Of a stretch of DNA of 6,738 bases, positions 1 through 6,496 are shown piece by piece. The position numbers and the translations under genes were made by a program. Under the pieces are notes generated by a model. It was given only the letters and a program-made list of their open reading frames with translations. It did no database searches and was not told where the DNA came from. The number at the start of each line of letters is the position of its first letter. Position 1 is the first letter of the stretch. The DNA is from Rhodothermaceae bacterium (GTDB lineage Bacteria; Bacteroidota; Rhodothermia; Rhodothermales; Rubricoccaceae): NCBI GenBank assembly GCA_013003465.1, contig JABDIZ010000159.1, positions 1 to 6,738 on the forward strand, in the 5' to 3' direction.

Positions 1-788
1 GTCGTGTAGGGCCGTTTCGGGGAGTCGGTGGGCACTTCCTCTTGCATCCACTTGATGTAGCGCTTCAGGCCCGTGTCCCACGAGTTGTAGTTGCCCTCGT
101 TGATCGAATAGATCGTGCCCTGCTCGGGCGTTCGGATGCCAGGGTGCGAGAGCAGGAACTCGCCGATGCTCGGGTCGAGCGTAAAGCCGTTGACGCCGTT
201 GCCTGTCGTGTAGACCAGCATCGTGGACGAGCCGTAGACGACGTAGCCCGCCGCCACCTGATTGCGACCCGGCTGCAACGCGTGCTCGACAGTCACCTCG
301 CCGTCGTGGTCGTCGGGCACCTTGTAGATCGAGAAGATGGTGCCGATGGAGACGTTCACGTCCACGTTCGAGGAGCCGTCGAGCGGGTCGAAGAGGACGA
401 TGTACTTGCCCTGGCAGTTCTCGATACGGATAGGGATAGCCTCGTCATGCTCCTCGGAACCGATCAGGCAGACTTCGCCGCCGCGCCGGAGCGCGCGCAC
501 GAACTCCTCGTGGGCGAGGATGTCGAGCTTCTTCTGCACCTCGCCCTGTACGTTGATCTCGCCCGAATCGCCGAAGATGTCCACGATGCCCGCCTTGCGC
601 ACGTCGCGGTCGACGATCTTGGCGGCGAGCGAGAGGTCGCGGAGGAGGCGCGAGAACTGGCCCGTCGAGCCAGGCACGTCGCCCTGTCGCTCGATGATGA
701 ACTGTTCCAGGGTCTTGAGCGCCCCGCCGCCCGTGGCGAGGGACTGGCCGGGCTGGTGGGCGCCGGTCGTAGCAGAGGCGGAGGACAT
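1..788 (-). CDS. fbp: Fructose-1,6-bisphosphatase class I, 3' end cut off by window edge
   Basis: The enzyme hydrolyses fructose 1,6-bisphosphate to fructose 6-phosphate and phosphate in the cytoplasm, the committing step of gluconeogenesis. Reading from the ATG at 788 gives 262 codons open to the window edge. The class I signature is plain: VLFDPLDGSSNVDVNVSIGT at residues 131-150, with the metal-binding aspartates D134 and D137, and GSEEHDE at 110-116 supplying the other acidic metal ligands. GYVVYGSSTMLVYTTGNGV (181-199) and the SINEGNY segment (228-234) are also typical. The family is usually about 330-345 residues, so some 70-90 C-terminal residues, including the last active-site part, lie outside the window. 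The first 24 or so residues (Ser/Ala/Gly-rich) look like a non-conserved leader. No Shine-Dalgarno precedes the start; the leader is ACCCCCTGT followed by TCGT. The gene lies 39 bases after the glycosyltransferase-like gene on the same strand and is probably co-transcribed. The family call is near certain. Confidence 0.96.
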   Translation of the reverse strand, partial: MSSASATTGAHQPGQSLATGGGALKTLEQFIIERQGDVPGSTGQFSRLLRDLSLAAKIVDRDVRKAGIVDIFGDSGEINVQGEVQKKLDILAHEEFVRALRRGGEVCLIGSEEHDEAIPIRIENCQGKYIVLFDPLDGSSNVDVNVSIGTIFSIYKVPDDHDGEVTVEHALQPGRNQVAAGYVVYGSSTMLVYTTGNGVNGFTLDPSIGEFLLSHPGIRTPEQGTIYSINEGNYNSWDTGLKRYIKWMQEEVPTDSPKRPYT

Positions 789-827
789 ACGAACAGGGGG
801 TGTGTAGGGAACCGAGGGGCGAGGAAG

Positions 828-1520
828 CTAGCCCAGGTCCGGGTGCGCCTCCAAAAGTGCCTCCAACGCGTCGGCCGTTCGGTGTCCTACGGCGACCTCG
901 TCACGCCATTCGTCCACGAGGCGCCGGAGGCTGTCGGCGTCGTCCACGTCGTACCACGGCGGGAGCACGACGGGCTCGGCCCCGGCGGCTGTGCTGCGCG
1001 CGAGCGTGTCGGCGAACACGGCGTCGTGGCTGTATTCCATGCCGAAGAGCGTGGGGATCAATTCGTTCAGGCCGAGGAGGTAGTACCCGCCGTCCGCACT
1101 CGGCCCGAGGGCAACGGTGAACAGCCGTTTGAGCGTGCGAAAGGCCTCCCCCACGAACGCGAGCGGCAGCGTCGGATGGTCCGTGCCGATAATGACGATC
1201 CGCTCGTGCCCGGCGGCAAACGTCTCGACGAAGGCGCGCAACATCCGCGCGCCCAACCCCTCGCCCTGCTGCCGGTGCACCGTCACGCCGTCCGGCACAA
1301 GTCCATCGGGTACTGCTTCCGTACCGGCGAGGTACAGCCGCACGGCCACCGGCTCGCCGAGACCGAACGCATCCGGGTCCGCGTAGGCGTCGAGGCTGTC
1401 GCGGAGGAACGCGTCGTAGAGGGTGGTGGCTTCGTCGGGCGTCAGCGGCGGCGTCAGGCGCGTCTTGACCCGCCCCGGCTGCGGCACCTTGGCGAAAACA
1501 ATGAGTGCCGGACTATGCAT
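828..1520 (-). CDS. Glycosyltransferase-like protein, DUF2064 / TIGR04282 family
   Basis: This is a 230-residue GT-A-fold protein of the DUF2064 family, named in TIGR04282 after a presumed arsenosugar-biosynthesis glycosyltransferase. The true substrate of most members is unknown. Visible family marks are LIVFAKVPQPGRVKTRL at residues 6-22 (nucleotide-binding N-terminus), QQGEGLGARM (84-93), IGTDHPTLP (111-119, the acidic sugar-nucleotide/metal motif), LGPSADGGYYLLG (138-150) and the late WYDVDDADSL (189-198). Length is normal for the family. I chose the ATG at 1520 because homology starts at once there. An in-frame ATG at 1583 would add 21 residues that are only antiparallel-frame reading through the PAS gene. 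The start overlaps the stop of the PAS gene by 8 bases (ATGCATAG), which suggests translational coupling. A GAGG sits only three bases before the ATG and is probably chance. I see no ArsM or radical SAM gene in the window, so an arsenosugar role is unsupported here. No signal peptide or membrane segment. Confidence 0.9.
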   Translation of the reverse strand: MHSPALIVFAKVPQPGRVKTRLTPPLTPDEATTLYDAFLRDSLDAYADPDAFGLGEPVAVRLYLAGTEAVPDGLVPDGVTVHRQQGEGLGARMLRAFVETFAAGHERIVIIGTDHPTLPLAFVGEAFRTLKRLFTVALGPSADGGYYLLGLNELIPTLFGMEYSHDAVFADTLARSTAAGAEPVVLPPWYDVDDADSLRRLVDEWRDEVAVGHRTADALEALLEAHPDLG

Positions 1521-3537
1521 CCGCCTCGTCGTGCTCACGGGCGCGGAAGACGACCACTGCGCCGACGATGGTGTCGCCGTCAAAGAGTGGCGCGCTGGTG
1601 TACTGAACGGGCAGCGCTGTGCCGTCCTTCCGCCAGAACACTTCGTCTTTCACCTGCCGCGCTTCGCCGTCCTGCATGACCTGGTAGATGGGACAGACTT
1701 CGCGGGGGTAGGCCGAGCCGTCAGGGTAATGGTGATGGATCACGTCGTGCTGCGGGCGGTCGAGCATCTCTTCGGCGCTCCACCCGGTCAGGTTCACGGC
1801 CGCCGCGTTGACGAACGTGGTATGGCCCCGGAGGTCGAGCCCGTAGATGCCGTCAGCGGCAGAATCGACGATGAGCTGGAGCTGCATGTGCGTACGGCGC
1901 AATTCGCGCTCCGCCTCCACGCGCTCGCTCACGTCCTGCGCAATCCCACGCAAACCGATGCCCTCCCCCTCTTCTCCGAGGATCGCCTCACCCCGGCTGC
2001 TGATGTGTCGGAGCGAGCCATCGGGCCGGACGAGTCGGTGTTCAAGCGCATAGGGCTCGCCGGTCTGCAGTGCTGCTTGAACGATGCCGCCGAGGTGTTC
2101 GCGGTCCTCCTCGGGCAACAGGGCGAGGTAGCCTTCCAGCGAGGGCTCAAAGTCGTCAGGCGCGAGGCCGAGCACGTCGTAGAGTACCTCGCTCCATTCG
2201 ACCTGATCGGTTTGCGCGTTCCACGACCAGCTTCCAACGCGCGCCAGTTGCTGCGCGTTGAGGAGTTGGCGCTCCCGCTCGGCGAGCGTTTCGGTGAGAT
2301 GCTCTAGACGCTCCGTACGCTCCGCGACCCGCTGCTCGAGTTGCAGGTTGAGGCGTAGGATCTCGCGTTCGGACTCGCGGCGCTCGGTCACGTCACGGCA
2401 GACGGCGAAGACGTAGAGTTGGTCACCGAGTTCGAGCAGGCGCGCGTTGGTCTCCATCGACACGCGCCGTCCTTCCCGCGTCTTGTGCACGGACTGGAAG
2501 GTCGCGCGGCTCTCGCGGAAGATTCGCTCCAGCGCGGTGTCGACGCTCGGCGCTCCGGGCGCGAGCAAATCGGACACCGTCATGGTGGCCAATTCGTCCT
2601 CCGAATACCCGTAGAGGCGAAGCGCGGCCTCGTTGAACATGCGAAGCGGCCCCGGCTTGCCGTCCTCGATCGGATAGACCAGCACGACATCCGTGACAGC
2701 GTGGAAGAGCGCCTGGGCGCGCGCTTCGGAGTCCGCGAGCGTCTGCGCCTGCGTCTTGTGCGCGTGCACATCGGTGTTGGTCCCAAACCACTTGGCGACC
2801 TGCCCTTCGTCGTCCTTGAGGGCGTGGGCCCGGCCCAGGTGCCAGCGAAAGTCGCCGTCTGCAGCGCGACGCAGGCGAAACTCGACCTCGTACGGTTCAC
2901 CCGTTTCGAGCGAGTGGGTCCACTGCGAGACCACGGTGGGCAGGTCGTCCGCGTGGACCACGTCCTGCCATCCGGCGCCGATCATCTCCTCCTCGGTGCG
3001 CCCGAAGTAGTCGAGGATGTAGCGGTTGACGTAGTCGAGGTGTCCATCTGGCTGGGCGGTCCAGATCTGCTGATGCAGAAACTCGCTCAGAAACCGGTAC
3101 TGCGCCTCCGTCTCCGCGAGGGCGTCCTGCGCCTTCCGCAACGCGTTCAACTCGTGCCGCTCGGTCACGTCCTCGAAGACGATGCTGACGCTCTGGTCCG
3201 GCAGCGGCTGCGCCCGGACGCTGTAGACGGCGCGGCGAATGCGCTCGTCCTCGTAGACGATCTCACCGAAATCGCGCGCCGCGCCCGTGCGGACCACCTC
3301 CGCATACTGCTCAGGAAGGCCCGTCTCCCACGCCCCCGGCGCGATCTCGGTCAGCAGCCGCCCGACCTCTTCCTCGGGATCCAACCCCGTAAGGCGCCCA
3401 GCGGCCGCGTTGGAATAGACAAGGCGAAGCGAGCGGGCGTCGCCGAGGTCGTCAAGGCGATAGGCACTGACGCCCATCGGGAGGTCGTCGAGGAGCGCGC
3501 GAAACTGATCGCGCTGGGCCGTATCAGGTAGAGACAT
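1513..3537 (-). CDS. Cytoplasmic multi-PAS sensor protein without an output domain
   Basis: A 674-residue protein built from about five PAS domains and nothing else that I can recognise. Approximate domains are PAS1 8-127 (ends FEDVTERHEL), PAS2 145-258 (PAS_3-like, with a PAC end), PAS3 273-386 (ends CRDVTERRES), a Leu/Glu/Arg-rich coiled coil 386-427, PAS4 428-538 (starts LARVGSWSW, ends AQDVSERVEA) and PAS5 552-666. PAS5 has the HHYPDGSAYPREVCPIY and DEVFWRKDGT pattern often found just before kinase, GGDEF or sigma-54 modules in sensor proteins. Here the protein stops eight residues after PAS5, with no His-box, HATPase, GGDEF, EAL or DNA-binding domain. There is no membrane segment or signal peptide, so it should be cytoplasmic. 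No LOV cysteine motif is seen, so the ligand is unknown. The ATG at 3537 is used; the leader lacks a Shine-Dalgarno. The stop lies inside the start of the glycosyltransferase-like gene. It may act as a sensor adaptor for a separate partner, or be a kinase that lost its C-terminus. Confidence 0.9.
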   Translation of the reverse strand: MSLPDTAQRDQFRALLDDLPMGVSAYRLDDLGDARSLRLVYSNAAAGRLTGLDPEEEVGRLLTEIAPGAWETGLPEQYAEVVRTGAARDFGEIVYEDERIRRAVYSVRAQPLPDQSVSIVFEDVTERHELNALRKAQDALAETEAQYRFLSEFLHQQIWTAQPDGHLDYVNRYILDYFGRTEEEMIGAGWQDVVHADDLPTVVSQWTHSLETGEPYEVEFRLRRAADGDFRWHLGRAHALKDDEGQVAKWFGTNTDVHAHKTQAQTLADSEARAQALFHAVTDVVLVYPIEDGKPGPLRMFNEAALRLYGYSEDELATMTVSDLLAPGAPSVDTALERIFRESRATFQSVHKTREGRRVSMETNARLLELGDQLYVFAVCRDVTERRESEREILRLNLQLEQRVAERTERLEHLTETLAERERQLLNAQQLARVGSWSWNAQTDQVEWSEVLYDVLGLAPDDFEPSLEGYLALLPEEDREHLGGIVQAALQTGEPYALEHRLVRPDGSLRHISSRGEAILGEEGEGIGLRGIAQDVSERVEAERELRRTHMQLQLIVDSAADGIYGLDLRGHTTFVNAAAVNLTGWSAEEMLDRPQHDVIHHHYPDGSAYPREVCPIYQVMQDGEARQVKDEVFWRKDGTALPVQYTSAPLFDGDTIVGAVVVFRAREHDEADA

Positions 3538-3676
3538 GCAGGGTACGAAAGGACGAGCCCGAAACGATGCGAGCGAGAGGTGTGTGCGCTTGTATGTGAC
3601 GACGCCCTGTCCGTTCCTCTGATGGGCCCCTCAGTCGCATATTCTTGGTTCCGCTCATGAGGGCAGAACACGGCGG
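3538..3676 (-). promoter_or_regulatory. Intergenic leader upstream of the PAS gene
   Basis: These 139 bases lie between the stop of the polysaccharide deacetylase gene and the start of the PAS gene, and are the only sizeable gap within the minus-strand block. They are less GC-rich than the flanking genes (for example around 3638-3652 and 3588-3600) and probably hold the promoter for the PAS-glycosyltransferase-fbp unit. I found no good match to the Bacteroidota -7 box (TAnnTTTG) or to a standard -35/-10 pair, so no exact promoter is called. No hairpin followed by a T-run is present for terminating the deacetylase transcript. Confidence 0.4.
3619..3634. promoter_or_regulatory. Imperfect 16-base palindrome, candidate operator
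   Basis: The sequence CTGATGGGCCCCTCAG pairs with itself at seven of eight positions. It is centred about 90 bases before the PAS start codon, in the only gap of the minus-strand block. There is no loop and no T-run, so it is not a classical terminator; a dimeric regulator site is possible. Short GC palindromes are common in such DNA, so the call is weak. Confidence 0.25.
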
Positions 3677-5080
3677 TCAGGACCATGCAGCGAGCACATC
3701 GCGGAGGCTCCCGACGTGCGCCCCCTCGGCGAGGGCGCGGTCCAGCGTGCGCTCGAACACTGTTCCCTGTCCCGGCGCGCGACGTTCATCGTAGAGCGTG
3801 CTGTGCCAGAGCAGCACCGCGCACCCGCCTACCCGCTTCACGGCCTGGAGCACGGCCGCGATGCGCGTTTCGGCAGCGTCGGGCGCAAGCTGATGATGCG
3901 TGAACAGCGTGGTGTCCATCACCGCGAGGGGCACTTCCCACAAATCGAGCGGACGGTTGGCGCCGAGGTCGTAGAGGCGAAACGGATGACTCGTGGCGCG
4001 GCGGAAGCCTTCGTGGGCAGAAAAGCCGAGCGTGCTGTCCAGGCGAAATCCGGCGGCGTCGAGGAGGCGCGGCGTCGTGGGCGCGGTCCAGCGTAGGAAG
4101 TGCATCCGCACCGCCTCCGGCCGCGCATCCAGCACCGATGCGAGGCGGTCGTGCTCCTCCGCAAGCCGTTCGGCGTGGTCGTGGGCATGGTAGCTCGGGT
4201 GCAGCCCAATCTCGAACCCGCCGCGCTGGAGATCGGCGAGAAACGCGCGCAGCCAGGCCACATCAAGGCGATAGGGCACGTCCTCCGGTGCGCTCGCTCC
4301 AGCCTTGACGAAATAGGTCGCCGTGACGCCACGCAGCGCCTCGTCGTCATGCAGGCGGTGCAGGCTGTCGCGCCGCGGGTCGAGTCGAGTGAAGGCCTCG
4401 CTCGCCCGACTCCAATCGCGTGCGCGCACCCCTCGGGCGAAGGCGCCGAACCGATGAAGACGCACGAAATCCACGTCGTGCGTAAGCGCGACCGCGCAGG
4501 GCTTGCCCTCCCACGTTCGTCCGGGGATCGCGATCCCCTGCGCGTCGAGACGCTCGCCGAGCCAGGCGCGGTACGCGTCCACCGCCGGGAGCAGGACGGA
4601 ATCGAGCGCGGCCTGCGGCGAAGCCTCGTAGGGATAGCGACCGTGCACGTTGCGGTCCGGCGTCGTGGCCTCGGCCACGCCTGCGAGCCAGTAGAAGGCC
4701 GAGGCGATGACGTCTTGATTCGCAATAACGGCTTGCTCACTCGCGCCAAAAGGCAACGGCCAGTCCGTGCCCTCCCAGCGCAACGTGCCCCACCGCGCCG
4801 GATCCAAGGCGTGCGGCGCCTCGAAGTAGGCGGTCGTCTCTGGGGCGAGACGGATGCGCACGGCAGCGCCCTCGGCTGCCTCTAGCTCTGGACCGTAGTA
4901 GAGCGCGCCCTCGGGCAATTCCTCTCGCTCCACCCATGCCGGGGCCAGCCCGAGGCCGAGCAGCAGCATCTCGACGGCATAGCGCGCCTTCGGCAGCCAG
5001 TCCGCCGGGCCTTCCACGCAGCACGGCAGGGAACGGGTGGGCAGGTGAACGGGTGGATGGGCTGACGGCACGCGTACCAT
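3677..5080 (-). CDS. Polysaccharide deacetylase family protein with DUF7033-like N-terminal domain
   Basis: A carbohydrate-esterase-4-like (NodB fold) hydrolase, expected to remove acetyl groups from an amino-sugar glycan; its real substrate is unknown. From the ATG at 5080 it is 467 residues. The N-terminal part (about 26-170) carries the DUF7033-type pattern NQDVIASAFYWLAG (121-134) and DRNVHGRYPYEAS (142-154). The catalytic half starts with ALTHDVDF (198-205, the variant TFDD motif, D202/D204), followed by FEIGLHPSYHAH (289-300, metal-binding histidines H294 and H298), FLRW (328-331), RLDSTLGF (346-353) and CAVLLWHS (420-427, late catalytic histidine). No convincing signal peptide is visible. 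The start is uncertain: residues 1-21 are not conserved and overlie a DNA tandem repeat. A GTG at 5017, just before the first family-like residues (PADWLPKARYAVEML), is a strong alternative giving 446 residues, and an ATG at 4969 is possible. It is divergent from the HD-domain gene. Confidence 0.88.
   Translation of the reverse strand: MVRVPSAHPPVHLPTRSLPCCVEGPADWLPKARYAVEMLLLGLGLAPAWVEREELPEGALYYGPELEAAEGAAVRIRLAPETTAYFEAPHALDPARWGTLRWEGTDWPLPFGASEQAVIANQDVIASAFYWLAGVAEATTPDRNVHGRYPYEASPQAALDSVLLPAVDAYRAWLGERLDAQGIAIPGRTWEGKPCAVALTHDVDFVRLHRFGAFARGVRARDWSRASEAFTRLDPRRDSLHRLHDDEALRGVTATYFVKAGASAPEDVPYRLDVAWLRAFLADLQRGGFEIGLHPSYHAHDHAERLAEEHDRLASVLDARPEAVRMHFLRWTAPTTPRLLDAAGFRLDSTLGFSAHEGFRRATSHPFRLYDLGANRPLDLWEVPLAVMDTTLFTHHQLAPDAAETRIAAVLQAVKRVGGCAVLLWHSTLYDERRAPGQGTVFERTLDRALAEGAHVGSLRDVLAAWS
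5026..5056. repeat. Two-copy 15/16-base tandem repeat at the polysaccharide deacetylase start
   Basis: GCAGGGAACGGGTGG (5026-5040) is followed directly by GCAGGTGAACGGGTGG (5041-5056). The copies differ only by one inserted T. Because the spacing is not a multiple of three, the encoded residues do not repeat, which suggests a DNA-level element or slippage product and not a protein repeat. It lies between two candidate start codons of the polysaccharide deacetylase gene (5080 and 5017), so it may be in its promoter or leader. Confidence 0.7.
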
Positions 5081-5138
5081 GCATTCGAGACGGCACCCGT
5101 AAACTACCCTCTTCCCTTCCGCCCTTCTCCCTCGCTGC
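5081..5138. promoter_or_regulatory. Divergent intergenic region between polysaccharide deacetylase and HD genes
   Basis: The two blocks of genes point away from each other here, so both promoters must lie in or near these 58 bases (121 bases if the polysaccharide deacetylase starts at 5017). The only AT-rich spot is GTAAACTA at 5099-5106; on the minus strand it reads TAGTTTAC, a poor match to the Bacteroidota -7 box. The plus-strand part before the HD gene is a long pyrimidine run without a Shine-Dalgarno. No exact promoter is assigned. Confidence 0.4.
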
Positions 5139-6452
5139 GTGTCCAGCCGCTTCAAGCTTTTCTCCGATCCCGTCCACGGCTTCATCTCCGTCCCGCGCGG
5201 GCTGATCCTGCGGTTGATCGAGACGCCGACGTTCCAGCGGCTGCGCCGTATCCGGCAGCTCGGCCTCGGGTTCCTCGTCTTCCCCGGCGCTGTCCACACG
5301 CGGTTCGAGCACGCGCTTGGTGCGATGGCATTGATGCAGGAGGCACTGATGACGCTCCGCGAGAAAGGCACCGTGATGGCGACCGACGAGGTAGAGGGCG
5401 CACTCACCGCTGCACTCTTGCACGATGTGGGCCACGGACCGTTCTCGCACACGCTCGAAGAAGAGCTGCTGCCGCCCGCCCCCGACGGCACCGTGCACCA
5501 CCACGAGCGCATGAGCCGCGCACTCATGGCTCGCCTCAACGACCGCCTGGACGGCGCGCTCGACACGGCGCTCGCCATCTTCGACGGGCACTACGACCGC
5601 ACCTTCTTCCACACGCTCATCGCCAGCCAACTCGATATGGACCGGCTGGATTACCTCCGCCGCGACTCGTTCTACACGGGCGTAGCCGAAGGCGTGGTGG
5701 GCGTTGAGCGGATCCTGAAGACGATGCGCGTGCATCCGGCGCACGGAGGCCCACAAGCGCGGATCGTGATCGAGGCGAAGGGCGCGTATGCCATCGAGAA
5801 CTACATCCTGAGCCGTCGGCTGATGTACTGGCAGGTGTACCGCCACAAAACCGTCGTGGCCGCCGACCACCTGCTCCGCGCCGCCTTCGCCCGCGCCCGG
5901 ATGGTGTGGACGGCCTCCGACCCTGCGCTCGCCGCTACGGCGCCCTGCCTCACCTTCTTCCTCACGAGCGGCGTCACTGCGGCCGACGTGGACCGCCCCG
6001 ATGTGCTCGATCACTTCGTCGCCCTCGACGACACGGACGTGCTCTACAGCCTCAAGCGCTGGGCCGAGGCACGCGATCCGCTCCTCGCCGATCTCGCCCG
6101 ACGCTTCCTGAACCGCGATCTCCCGCGCACCACGTTCCTCCCGGCGGCTCCGTCCCCTGAGACTATCGCGGCATGGCAAGCCCGCGTGGCCCAGTGGCTC
6201 GTGGCGGAAGGCCTTTCCTCGGTTGCCAGGGCCGAAGCGAACACGGCCTATGTCCTCGCGACCGGCGTGGCACGCAACGACGCCTACCGGCTTGGCGGCG
6301 ATGTGATCGCCATCCTAGAGCGCGACGGGCGCTTGCGCGAACTCTCGGAGGCACAGGATGTGACGGCCGTCAGCGCGATGGCCGGTGTGGTCGAAAAACC
6401 GTACGTCTGTTTCCCAAAAGCCGTGGCATTGCCCCTCGTGGGTACGGCCTGA
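5139..6452 (+). CDS. HD-domain phosphohydrolase, COG1078 type (SAMHD1/dGTPase-like)
   Basis: A 437-residue cytoplasmic metal-dependent phosphohydrolase of the HD superfamily. Relatives act on nucleotides, some as dNTP triphosphohydrolases, but the substrate of this subfamily is not settled. The N-terminus FSDPVHGFISVP (8-19) and TFQRLRRIRQLGL (31-43) are family hallmarks. The metal-binding set is visible: HTRFEHALG (53-61, H58), LLHDVGHGPFSH (93-104, H95/D96) and QLDMDRLDYLRRDSFYTG (164-181, D168 expected as the last ligand). AKGAYAIENYILSRRLMYWQVYRHKTV (213-239) matches the Bacteroidota form of the family closely. The C-terminal 170 residues are less conserved. Length is normal. The GTG at 5139 is chosen because the family pattern begins within eight residues and no nearer ATG exists upstream in frame; the leader is pyrimidine-rich with no Shine-Dalgarno. 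The HDAC-like gene follows 44 bases later on the same strand and is probably co-transcribed. Confidence 0.93.
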   Translation: MSSRFKLFSDPVHGFISVPRGLILRLIETPTFQRLRRIRQLGLGFLVFPGAVHTRFEHALGAMALMQEALMTLREKGTVMATDEVEGALTAALLHDVGHGPFSHTLEEELLPPAPDGTVHHHERMSRALMARLNDRLDGALDTALAIFDGHYDRTFFHTLIASQLDMDRLDYLRRDSFYTGVAEGVVGVERILKTMRVHPAHGGPQARIVIEAKGAYAIENYILSRRLMYWQVYRHKTVVAADHLLRAAFARARMVWTASDPALAATAPCLTFFLTSGVTAADVDRPDVLDHFVALDDTDVLYSLKRWAEARDPLLADLARRFLNRDLPRTTFLPAAPSPETIAAWQARVAQWLVAEGLSSVARAEANTAYVLATGVARNDAYRLGGDVIAILERDGRLRELSEAQDVTAVSAMAGVVEKPYVCFPKAVALPLVGTA

Positions 6453-6496
6453 GCCCGCTGCGTGTCTCCCTCGCCTAGATCCTTCACCCCCTGTCT

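Noticed and set aside
828..1520. Arsenosugar biosynthesis cluster
   Set aside because: The family name suggests it, but no ArsM methyltransferase, radical SAM or arsenic gene is in the window, and most family members are found without them.
1513..1583. Longer start for the glycosyltransferase-like protein at ATG 1583
   Set aside because: The 21 added residues overlap the PAS5 coding region and do not resemble the family, which begins directly after ATG 1520.
42..1679. Open frame of 545 residues on the plus strand
   Set aside because: It lies antisense to fbp and the glycosyltransferase-like gene, both of which have clear family motifs. Its product is Arg/Val/Asp-rich with no recognisable domain, as expected of an antisense shadow in GC-rich DNA.
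2419..3531. Open frame of 370 residues on the plus strand
   Set aside because: It is antisense to the well-supported PAS protein and shows no family motif.
5015..5080. Possible lipoprotein signal (SLPCC) at the polysaccharide deacetylase N-terminus
   Set aside because: There is no hydrophobic stretch before the cysteines, and the segment may not be translated at all.
5081..5578. Upstream extension of the polysaccharide deacetylase to an ATG at 5578
   Set aside because: The extra 166 residues are antisense to the conserved start of the HD gene, Ser/Arg-rich and without motif. The true start is at 5080 or further inside.
4737..6179. Open frame of 480 residues on the minus strand
   Set aside because: It is antisense to the HD phosphohydrolase and then out of frame with the polysaccharide deacetylase; the composition is shadow-like.
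6456..6466. CGCTGCGTGTC found both before (5133-5143) and after (6456-6466) the HD gene
   Set aside because: Eleven bases flanking a core-type gene with no other sign of mobility; likely chance in GC-rich DNA, and one copy includes the GTG start codon.
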